Source of the DNA: Elusimicrobiota bacterium
Lineage (GTDB): Bacteria; Elusimicrobiota; Elusimicrobia; FEN-1173
Reading direction: 5' to 3'
Length of the DNA stretch: 9,054 nucleotides
NCBI GenBank assembly: GCA_003158755.1
Contig: PMLF01000092.1
Span: 8,286-17,339 of the forward strand
A program made the translations under genes and the position numbers. Under the pieces are notes generated by a model that ran no database searches, was not told the origin of the DNA, and saw only the letters and a program-made list of their open reading frames with translations. Of this stretch, positions 1-5,438 are shown piece after piece. The stretch's first letter is position 1; each line of letters starts with the position of its first letter.

Positions 1-686
1 TCATCGCCATCGACGGACCCGCGGGGGCCGGGAAGTCCACCCTAGCGCGGGGTCTGGCCGGGAGGTTGGGACTCACGTACGTGGACACGGGAGCGATGTA
101 TCGGGCCGTGGCGTGGAAAGCCCTCCATTTGGGCGCGGATTTGGACGATCCCCGCGCCTTGGGCCGGCTCGCTTCCCGTTTGAAGATTTCTTTCAAGAAG
201 GTCCCGAAGGGGGCCCAAAAAGTCTACGCCGACGGACGGGACGTGACGGAGGCCATCCGCACTCCGGAAGCCACCCAGGCCGCCAGCGTCGTCGCCGCGG
301 TTCCGAGCGTCCGCCAAGCCCTGGTGCGACGCCAGCGCGAGCTGGGCAAGGGCGGCGGCGTGGTGATGGAAGGGCGCGACATCGGCACCGTCGTGTTCCC
401 GAAGGCCGATTTCAAGGTATTCATCGACGCCTCCGTCAAGGAACGGGCCCGCCGGCGGTTCGAAGAAATGAAGGCCAAGGGATCGGGCGTAAGCCTGTCC
501 GCCATCGAGGCCGCCATCCGACGGCGGGACCGGCGGGACCGGAACCGCGAAGATTCCCCTTTACGTCCCGCTCCGGACGCCCGGATCGTGGACACGACGA
601 CGTTCACCCCGGAAAAAACCCTCGAGACGTTATCGGGCCTGATTCAAAAATCTCTTTCCCCAAGACGGAAGGGGACCTCTTCATGA
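1..686 (+). CDS. cmk: Cytidylate kinase (CMP/dCMP kinase), 5' end cut by window
   Basis: Phosphorylates CMP and dCMP with ATP in the cytoplasm, feeding CTP and dCTP supply. The reading frame is already open at base 3, and 227 residues are visible before the TGA at 684-686. This is about the full length of the family, so only a few N-terminal residues and the start codon are missing. The visible part begins IAIDGPAGAGKST, the P-loop. Next come DTGAMYRA, GRDVTEAIRTPE (the CMP-specific insert region), EGRDIGTVVFPKADFKVFIDA and the arginine-rich lid RRDRRDRNREDSPL with its downstream IVDTT. These motifs are diagnostic of Cmk rather than adenylate or uridylate kinase. The stop overlaps the plsC start (ATGA), so the two genes are probably co-transcribed and translationally coupled. 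The promoter lies outside the window. Confidence 0.97.
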   Translation, partial: IAIDGPAGAGKSTLARGLAGRLGLTYVDTGAMYRAVAWKALHLGADLDDPRALGRLASRLKISFKKVPKGAQKVYADGRDVTEAIRTPEATQAASVVAAVPSVRQALVRRQRELGKGGGVVMEGRDIGTVVFPKADFKVFIDASVKERARRRFEEMKAKGSGVSLSAIEAAIRRRDRRDRNREDSPLRPAPDARIVDTTTFTPEKTLETLSGLIQKSLSPRRKGTSS

Positions 687-1327
687 CCGATCCCACCGAT
701 TCCTCTCACCACCATCGAATCGGCCTTGCGGGCCCCCTCGGGCCGTTCCTCTACGCGTTGGGCTGGTCCCTATCCGCCGTGGTTTTCCGCCTGATCTGGC
801 GCCTGCGGGTGATCGGCGCGAAGAACGTGCCGAGGGAGGGAGGACTGATCCTCGCTTCCAACCACGCTTCCAACGGAGATCCGCTCCTGGTGGGCTCCTC
901 GGTCCGTCGGATGATCTACTTCATGGCGAAACAGGAACTTTTCGACGTGCCGATCCTGGGTCCGCTCATCAAGCAGGTGAACGCCTTCCCGATCCGGCGG
1001 ATGGAGCGGGACATGGGGGCGTTCCGGATGGCCCAGCGCATCTTGACCTCCGGCCGGTGCCTCATCCTTTTCCCGGAGGGAACCCGGCAAAAGGAAGGAA
1101 AATTGGGCCGGGCGAGGCCCGGGGTGGGAATGATGGCGATCCGGACGGGCTGCCGGGTGGTGCCGGTCTACGTCCATAATTCCCATCGATTGACCGGTTT
1201 GGCGAAACTCGCCGTGGTCTTCGGCCAACCGATATCTCCGGAAGGCGAAACGGATTACCAGGTATTTTCCGATAAAGTCATGGCCGCCGTCGGACGGCTC
1301 AAGGAGGAACACTTTGGAGCCTCGTGA
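683..1327 (+). CDS. plsC: 1-acyl-sn-glycerol-3-phosphate acyltransferase (PlsC family)
   Basis: Transfers an acyl chain to lysophosphatidic acid to make phosphatidic acid, the precursor of membrane phospholipids, at the inner face of the membrane. The 214-residue protein carries the acyltransferase blocks in order: NHASNGDP (catalytic H61 and D66 of HX4D), FPIRR at 102-106, FPEGTR at 130-135 and VVPVYV at 159-164. A hydrophobic segment at about 20-38 fits a membrane anchor. The start is the ATG overlapping the cmk stop (ATGA), with AAGGGG at 669-674 eight bases upstream. The frame is open further upstream inside cmk, but that stretch reads as an arginine- and proline-rich shadow and is excluded. 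The N-terminus has a short His run (SSHHHR), which looks incidental. The exact acyl donor (acyl-ACP or acyl-CoA) cannot be told. Confidence 0.93.
   Translation: MTDPTDSSHHHRIGLAGPLGPFLYALGWSLSAVVFRLIWRLRVIGAKNVPREGGLILASNHASNGDPLLVGSSVRRMIYFMAKQELFDVPILGPLIKQVNAFPIRRMERDMGAFRMAQRILTSGRCLILFPEGTRQKEGKLGRARPGVGMMAIRTGCRVVPVYVHNSHRLTGLAKLAVVFGQPISPEGETDYQVFSDKVMAAVGRLKEEHFGAS
1302..1307 (+). promoter_or_regulatory. Perfect Shine-Dalgarno AGGAGG for the 65-residue gene
   Basis: AGGAGG lies inside the last codons of plsC, six bases before the TTG at 1314. It is one of the strongest ribosome-binding sites in the window and supports the unusual TTG start of the short gene that follows. Confidence 0.75.
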
Positions 1328-1511
1328 CGACGTGAAAGAAGTCCTGCATTCGCTGATCTTCGCCGTGATGTTCGGGCTGCTTTTCCTGATCTTGCTTCCG
1401 TTGGTCGTGAAGCTCATAGACGAGCGGACGGGAAAAATCCTTTACGGAGCTCTCGCGGCGGGCGCCGTCGGCGTCGCGATCCGCCTCAGGTTCGTCGCTC
1501 GGAAGATTTGA
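1314..1511 (+). CDS. Small two-helix membrane protein, function unknown
   Basis: I do not recognise this 65-residue protein. It begins at TTG, 14 bases inside the end of plsC, behind a perfect AGGAGG. It ends with TGA at 1509-1511, just before a hairpin terminator, so it closes the cmk-plsC run. A charged N-terminus (EPRDDVKEV) is followed by a very hydrophobic helix at about 12-34 rich in Leu, Phe and Val. A short charged turn (DERTGK) leads to a second, Ala/Gly-rich helix at about 43-58, and the protein ends in a basic tail (RLRFVARK). The positive-inside rule favours both ends in the cytoplasm, although the first end is mixed in charge. The overlap with plsC suggests a membrane or lipid role, but that is inference only. 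The ribosome-binding site, hydrophobic pattern and terminator position argue against a chance frame. Confidence 0.7.
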   Translation: MEPRDDVKEVLHSLIFAVMFGLLFLILLPLVVKLIDERTGKILYGALAAGAVGVAIRLRFVARKI

Positions 1512-1517
1512 TATACT
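1509..1517 (+). promoter_or_regulatory. Candidate extended -10 promoter for asd-metF
   Basis: TGATATACT fits an extended -10 element (TGN followed by TATACT), and its TG overlaps the stop codon of the small membrane protein gene. No good -35 is seen at 16-18 bases upstream, as is common for extended -10 promoters. Transcription would begin near 1524, just before the hairpin at 1527. It is a motif match only. Confidence 0.35.
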
Positions 1518-1526
1518 TTTGGCAAG

Positions 1527-1553
1527 GGCGCTCCGTCGGAGCGCCTATTTTTT
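1527..1553 (+). terminator. Intrinsic terminator after the cmk-plsC run
   Basis: An 8-bp perfect GC-rich stem, GGCGCTCC (1527-1534) with GGAGCGCC (1538-1545), closes on a 3-base GTC loop. TATTTTTT follows (1546-1553). This is a classical rho-independent terminator placed 15 bases after the small membrane protein gene and 39 bases before asd. Confidence 0.85.
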
Positions 1554-1558
1554 AGGTT

Positions 1559-1577
1559 CGGCCGCCGTCGGCGGCCG
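1559..1577 (+). other. Second GTC-loop hairpin in front of asd
   Basis: CGGCCGCC (1559-1566) pairs perfectly with GGCGGCCG (1570-1577) across a GTC loop. No T-run follows, so it is not a terminator. It ends three bases before the asd ribosome-binding site (GGGAG at 1581-1585). It could stabilise the 5' end of the asd message or modulate ribosome access. Confidence 0.5.
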
Positions 1578-1592
1578 CAAGGGAGAAGCGTC

Positions 1593-2627
1593 GTGAAAAA
1601 GTTCAAAGTGGCGGTGGTGGGCGCCGGCGCGGTCGGCGTCCAAATGGTTCGGATCCTGAAACAACGGAATTTCCCCATGGAGGAACTGAGGATCCTCGCC
1701 CGCAGTTCCCGGACGATGGAGATCGATGGGACGAAATACCAGGTCCGCGAAACCACCCCCGACGCGTTCGACGGCGTCGAGATCGCTTTGTTCGCCGGCA
1801 CCGAAGGCGAGAAAGGCGCCGCCGCCCAGTTCGCCGCCGAAGCCGTCAAGCGCGGAGCCGTCGTCATCGACAACGGCTCCGAGTTCCGCATGGACCCGGC
1901 CGTGCCCCTCGTCATCCCCGAGATCAACGGCGACGCGTTGAAAAACCACAAGGGCATCATCGCCAACCCAAACTGCACCGCCGCCGTCATGCTGATGGGC
2001 CTGGCGCCCCTCCACAAGGCGTTTCGCGTGAAGCGGGCCGTCATCTCGTCCTATCAGGCCGTTTCCGGCGCGGGAGCCAAAGGCATCGACGGACTCCGCA
2101 AACAAACGGAGGCGGCGTTGAAGGGGGAAAAGATCACCGACTTGAGCGGTTTCCCCAACCCCATCGCCTTCAATATCCTCGCCAACAACTGGGCCATCGA
2201 GGAACAGGGATATTCCAACGAGGAATGGAAGATGATGAAAGAGACCCACAAGATCCTCGGCGACGATTCCATCGAGCTGGCCGTCACCACCGTGCGCGTG
2301 CCCACCTTCGTCGGACACGGCGAGTCCGTATGGATCGAGACGGAAAAACCCGTCACGCCCGAAGCCGCCCGCGAGATCTTCGTAAAATCCCCCGGCGTCC
2401 TCGTGGTCGACGAAAAGACCCCGCTGAACGGCGTCACCTGCCCCATGCCGACTCTGGCGGAGGGGCGGGACGAATCTCTCGTGGGACGCATCCGGCCGGA
2501 CCTCTACAAGAAAAACGCCCTGCTCTTCTGGGTGGTCGGCGACAACCTGCGAAAAGGCGCGGCGTTGAACGCCGTCCAGATCGCCGAGCACCTGATCCTG
2601 AAGGGATGGGTCAAGCCCTCGGCGTGA
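1593..2627 (+). CDS. asd: Aspartate-semialdehyde dehydrogenase
   Basis: Reduces aspartyl-4-phosphate to aspartate-4-semialdehyde with NADPH, the branch point toward lysine/diaminopimelate, threonine and methionine. The start is GTG, seven bases after GGGAG, and the protein has 344 residues, normal for the family. The N-terminal Rossmann loop reads VVGAGAVG at 8-15. The active-site block is NPNCTA with catalytic Cys128. SSYQAVSGAG (152-161) supplies the Gln, and RVPTFVGHGES carries Arg235 and the acid/base His242. The C-terminal GDNLRKGAALNAVQIAE is also typical. One oddity is that the nucleotide loop, usually GATGxVG in this family, lacks the Thr and becomes GAGAVG. The stop codon overlaps the metF start (GTGA), so the two genes are likely one operon. 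Expression is probably from 1509-1517 or by readthrough of the terminator. Confidence 0.97.
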   Translation: MKKFKVAVVGAGAVGVQMVRILKQRNFPMEELRILARSSRTMEIDGTKYQVRETTPDAFDGVEIALFAGTEGEKGAAAQFAAEAVKRGAVVIDNGSEFRMDPAVPLVIPEINGDALKNHKGIIANPNCTAAVMLMGLAPLHKAFRVKRAVISSYQAVSGAGAKGIDGLRKQTEAALKGEKITDLSGFPNPIAFNILANNWAIEEQGYSNEEWKMMKETHKILGDDSIELAVTTVRVPTFVGHGESVWIETEKPVTPEAAREIFVKSPGVLVVDEKTPLNGVTCPMPTLAEGRDESLVGRIRPDLYKKNALLFWVVGDNLRKGAALNAVQIAEHLILKGWVKPSA

Positions 2628-3490
2628 AGATCAGCGAGCTCCTCAAGACCGGAAAAAAGTCCTTCTCCTTCGAGTTCTTTCCCCCCAAGACCGACGAGGA
2701 TTCGGCCCAGCTCCTGAAAACGGCCGAAACCTTGAGGGCCCTGGACCCGAGCTACATTTCCGTGACGTGGGGCGCGGGGGGGAGCACCGGACGGAAAACC
2801 TTGGACCTCGTGACCGGCATCAAATCGAAGCTGGGCGTGGAAACCATGGCCCATCTCACCTGCGTGGGCGCCTCACGTTCCGAGATCGACGCCGTCCTGG
2901 CGGAAATCCATTCCAAGAACATTGAAAACATCCTGGCTCTCCGGGGAGACCCGCCCAAAGGCCAGGCGGACTTCGTCCCCCATCCGGACGGTTTCCGGTA
3001 CGCCGATGAGCTCGTCGCTCACATCCGAAAGCGCTGGAATTTTTGCGTGGCCGCGGCGGGATATCCGGAAGGACATCCCCAGACGCCGGACAAGAAGAAG
3101 GATTTGGAAAACCTGAAACGGAAGGTGGACGCCGGAGCGGACTTCGTCGTCACGCAGCTGTTTTTTGATAATGGGGATTACTTCGATTTCGTCGACCGGG
3201 CGCGAAAGATCGGCATTTCCGTCCCGATCGTGCCGGGCCTGATGCCCGTGACCAACGTGGCCCAGCTCAAACGGTTCACGGCCATGTGCGGCGCCCGCAT
3301 TCCGGACGTCTTATCCCGGGCCATTGAGCCCGTCCAAGACGACCCGGAAGCGGTGGTCCGGATCGGAATCGAGCACGGTCTAAAGCAGGCGGAAAACCTC
3401 GTGGCCGGGGGAGCACCCGGAATCCATTTCTACACGCTGAACCGTTCCCTTTCCACGTCGGAAATTTTGAAACGTCTTTCCCACCGCTGA
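2624..3490 (+). CDS. metF: 5,10-methylenetetrahydrofolate reductase
   Basis: A flavin (FAD) enzyme that reduces 5,10-methylene-tetrahydrofolate to 5-methyl-tetrahydrofolate, the methyl donor for methionine synthase. The 288-residue product is close to the usual bacterial MetF length. Visible motifs in order are FEFFPPKT (Glu17, the expected general acid), SVTWGAGGS (46-54; usually SVTYGAGG), MAHLTCVG, ILALRGDPP (Asp109, flavin site), AAGYPEGHP, GADFVVTQLFFD (Gln178, folate site) and PIVPGLMPV. The GTG start at 2624 overlaps the asd TGA by four bases. No strong ribosome-binding site is seen, which suggests translation by coupling to asd. The frame is open far upstream inside asd, but that part is shadow. 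Pairing with asd makes sense because both feed methionine synthesis. No S-box or other SAM riboswitch is seen in the 81-base leader before asd. Confidence 0.97.
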   Translation: MKISELLKTGKKSFSFEFFPPKTDEDSAQLLKTAETLRALDPSYISVTWGAGGSTGRKTLDLVTGIKSKLGVETMAHLTCVGASRSEIDAVLAEIHSKNIENILALRGDPPKGQADFVPHPDGFRYADELVAHIRKRWNFCVAAAGYPEGHPQTPDKKKDLENLKRKVDAGADFVVTQLFFDNGDYFDFVDRARKIGISVPIVPGLMPVTNVAQLKRFTAMCGARIPDVLSRAIEPVQDDPEAVVRIGIEHGLKQAENLVAGGAPGIHFYTLNRSLSTSEILKRLSHR

Positions 3491-3522
3491 AATCCCAAGT
3501 TATTGAGAACTAAGTCCTAAAG

Positions 3523-3558
3523 CCCGCTCACCCTGAGCTTGTCGAAGGGTGAGCCCGG
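3523..3558. repeat. Dispersed palindromic repeat, copy A
   Basis: A perfect 9-bp stem, GCTCACCCT (3526-3534) with AGGGTGAGC (3546-3554), encloses an 11-base loop GAGCTTGTCGA. Bases 3523-3548 match 3589-3614 at 24 of 26 positions, so this is a true repeat and not a lone hairpin. The core CCTGAGCYTGTCGAAGG resembles, from memory, a short palindromic repeat found scattered in many unrelated bacterial genomes. It could act as a transcript-end stabiliser or a weak bidirectional terminator. Confidence 0.75.
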
Positions 3559-3574
3559 ATCATCGGTATTTTGT

Positions 3575-3626
3575 CGTGCTTCGACAAACCCGCTCATCCT
3601 GAGCCTGTCGAAGGAAGCACGAGCGG
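3575..3626. repeat. Dispersed palindromic repeat, copy B (nested)
   Basis: The outer arms CGTGCTTC (3575-3582) and GAAGCACG (3614-3621) pair over 8 bp. Inside them, TTCGACA (3580-3586) can instead pair with TGTCGAA (3606-3612), and CGCTC (3591-3595) with GAGCG (3621-3625). The inner stretch 3589-3614 is the direct copy of copy A, while CTTCGACAA at the left is the same core in reverse orientation. The unit therefore looks like one repeat element interrupted by, or recombined with, another of opposite orientation. Confidence 0.7.
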
Positions 3627-3640
3627 TGTGAGGGTATTGT

Positions 3641-4750
3641 TTATTTGGTAAATCGTCCGGGAGAAAAGCGATCGAACCCGGACGGAGGAGCGCCGTTCAT
3701 GGCCTCGGAAATCCAGAGGCCCGTGGCCGGCGTCAGAAGAACTCCCCGGCGGAAATGGCCGGCGGCGATCCACAGTCCCTCGACGCCGGGGACGGGGCCC
3801 AGGAGCGGCCAGCCGTCGGGCGTCCCGGGACGAAGACCGGCCCAGCCGCCCATATACGGAGCGTCCGCGAGGGCCGGGAGCGCCGCCAAAGCGGCGCGGG
3901 AGATGGCGTCCTTGCCCCGATTCGTCAAGACGGCGCGATTCGTGCGTCGGACGGTGGTTCCCGCCAAGAAAGTCCCGTCGGGTTTCGGGACGAGGTAGAA
4001 ACCGGAATCGCCGAGGAAAACGGGGAAAGGCAGGAGCCGCCGCGACGGACGGAAGATCAGGATTTCGCCCCGGACGGGAAAGATCGGCGGGCGCCAGCCG
4101 GTGGCGGAGGCGAGAGACCATCCCTTCGGACCCAGGGCCAAAAGAGTCGTTCCCCCGAAAACGGATTTCCGTCCCACCCGCACGCCCGTCACCCGATTCC
4201 CTTGGCGGATCAGCCCGGTCGCCTTCGTGTTTTCGCGGACCACCGCCCCCAAGGACTCCGCCGCCCGTCGGAAACCCTCGGCGACCCGCGAGGCCGTCAC
4301 CTGTCCGTCCAAGGAATGGAATAGTCCTCCGCGAAAGGGTTCCGCCAGGTCGGGGCATTGGGCTCGGACCTCGTCCGGGGACCAAAACGACCCGTGGCCT
4401 CCGGCTTCCCTCTGACGAAATTCAGACTCTTCTTTTTCATCCCGGGCGAGAGACAAAAGCCCTTTCCCTTCGAATTGAATGTCGACGCCGACTTCCCGTC
4501 GGAAAACTTCCGCCAGGGATTCGTAGAGGCTCCGGCTTTGCCGGGCGAACGCCCGGCAAACGGGATCCTCCTCCGGCTCCGAGTCCACCCCCAGCATTCC
4601 GGCCGCGCCGGAGGACGTCTCGCCGCCCACGCCGCCCTTTTCCAAGAGGAGCACGCGGGCGCCGCGACGGGACAGAAAATAGGCGGCCGAGCAGCCGATC
4701 AGGCCCCCGCCGACGATCACCACGTCCGGAGACGGTTCTTTCATAGCCAT
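3641..4750 (-). CDS. thiO: FAD-dependent amine oxidase, ThiO/glycine-oxidase type
   Basis: A D-amino-acid-oxidase-fold flavoprotein, most likely glycine oxidase, which converts glycine to the imine used in thiazole synthesis in aerobes or oxidises other small amines. The 369-residue protein opens with VVIVGGGLIGCSAAYFL (FAD-binding GxGxxG at about 14-19), then LLLEKG with its acidic residue for the ribose, then SSGAAGML (46-53). Near the C-terminus it has GWAGLRPGTPDGWPLLGPV (Arg307) and GHFRRGVLLTPATG (Arg334), the substrate and flavin blocks typical of ThiO. The start taken is the ATG at 4748-4750, ten bases after GGAGGA; a second ATG at 4742-4744 is possible. No thiamine gene is adjacent, so the role in thiamine synthesis is inferred. 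It diverges from the Crp-like gene and converges on metF. Confidence 0.8.
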   Translation of the reverse strand: MAMKEPSPDVVIVGGGLIGCSAAYFLSRRGARVLLLEKGGVGGETSSGAAGMLGVDSEPEEDPVCRAFARQSRSLYESLAEVFRREVGVDIQFEGKGLLSLARDEKEESEFRQREAGGHGSFWSPDEVRAQCPDLAEPFRGGLFHSLDGQVTASRVAEGFRRAAESLGAVVRENTKATGLIRQGNRVTGVRVGRKSVFGGTTLLALGPKGWSLASATGWRPPIFPVRGEILIFRPSRRLLPFPVFLGDSGFYLVPKPDGTFLAGTTVRRTNRAVLTNRGKDAISRAALAALPALADAPYMGGWAGLRPGTPDGWPLLGPVPGVEGLWIAAGHFRRGVLLTPATGLWISEAMNGAPPSGFDRFSPGRFTK

Positions 4751-4766
4751 TTAATATAATTCCTCC
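4751..4766. promoter_or_regulatory. Compact divergent control region of thiO and the Crp-like gene
   Basis: These 16 bases carry TATAAT on + (4755-4760). Its last T is seven bases before the A of the Crp-like ATG, placing the transcription start on the ATG itself. TATATT is present on - (4758-4753), overlapping it. The thiO Shine-Dalgarno GGAGGA lies on - at 4766-4761. No convincing -35 is seen for either direction. The + gene has no ribosome-binding site, which fits a leaderless message. The thiO ribosome-binding site implies that its own message begins inside the regulator gene. Confidence 0.5.
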
Positions 4767-5438
4767 ATGCCCGCCTGGAACCCTGAGAAGTTCTTTCGAG
4801 GCCTTCCGATGTTCGCCGGCGTTCCGGCGGAGCCGTTACGCTCCTTCGCCTGGAAAACGCGGCTCCTGACCTACAAAAAGAAGGGGATCGTGTTCAACGA
4901 GGGGGATCCGGCCGACGGCGGATGGTGGATGGTCGACGGATGCGTCAAGATCGCCAAGACGGCTCCCACGGGACGATCCGTCACCCTGGAGCTGTTGACC
5001 AAAGGCGAGGGGTTCGGTCCGGCCGTGGTCTTCGATTCCTCGAAACTCCACCTCGTCAGCGCCCTCGCCGTCACCAAGGCGTCGGCGGTCAAAGCGGCCG
5101 CCTCCGACGTGACGGCACTGATGAAAGCGTGGCCCCCGTTCGCCCAAGCCGTCCTGGTCCAAGTCGGACGGCGCCTGAACCACGCTTACCGGCTGCGGGC
5201 GCTGAACGCGGAATCGGCCGGAAAAAAAGTGGCCGCGACGCTCCTCTGGCTTCGGGAGGAGATCGGTTCTCCTTTCGCGATCTCCCGGAGGGAAATCGCC
5301 GACATCGCGGGTGTGGCCCCCGAGACGGCGATCCGGGTGGTGCTGGCCTTCAAGCGTCGCCGCTGGATAACCGTCGACGCCGGACGGATCTCCCTAAGAA
5401 AACCGGACCGCCTGCAAAACTACATCGAGCAAAGTTAG
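4767..5438 (+). CDS. Crp/Fnr-family transcription regulator
   Basis: A 223-residue one-component regulator with an N-terminal cyclic-nucleotide-binding-type beta-roll (about 12-120), a dimerisation helix (about 122-150) and a C-terminal winged helix-turn-helix (about 150-215). The beta-roll signature is GIVFNEGDPADGGWWMVDGCVKI. The HTH reads ISRREIADIAGVAPETAIRVVLAF; its recognition helix keeps Glu186 and Arg190 in the E-T-x-x-R arrangement that contacts the TGA core in Crp and Fnr. The FGE...RSA residues that bind cAMP in E. coli Crp are absent (GFGPAVVF and LVSALAV instead). There is no Fnr-type cysteine cluster, only Cys59. The signal is therefore unknown. The gene diverges from thiO with a 16-bp gap and ends tail-to-tail with nrdJ, the two stop codons overlapping. 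A regulator of a neighbouring gene is plausible but unproven. Confidence 0.9.
   Translation: MPAWNPEKFFRGLPMFAGVPAEPLRSFAWKTRLLTYKKKGIVFNEGDPADGGWWMVDGCVKIAKTAPTGRSVTLELLTKGEGFGPAVVFDSSKLHLVSALAVTKASAVKAAASDVTALMKAWPPFAQAVLVQVGRRLNHAYRLRALNAESAGKKVAATLLWLREEIGSPFAISRREIADIAGVAPETAIRVVLAFKRRRWITVDAGRISLRKPDRLQNYIEQS

Larger units (their letters stand above)
3491..3640. other. Convergent intergenic region with palindromic repeats
   Basis: This 150-bp gap lies between the metF stop (+) and the thiO stop (-). It holds two related palindromic repeat copies, listed separately, and no gene. No hairpin followed by a T-run is present on either strand, so any termination here would rely on the repeat hairpins or on Rho. 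Confidence 0.8.

Noticed and set aside
113..682. Upstream extension of the plsC frame through cmk
   Set aside because: The family begins near the ATG at 683, which overlaps the cmk stop and has a ribosome-binding site; the extension is Arg/Pro/Gly-rich shadow.
1545..2591. 348-codon open frame antisense to asd
   Set aside because: Asd has full catalytic motifs on +; the antisense product is a low-complexity Gly/Asp/His-rich shadow and would begin and end in unrelated sequence.
3523..3626. CRISPR or IS-end interpretation of the repeats
   Set aside because: There are only two copies, with no regular spacers, and no transposase or target-site duplication is visible.
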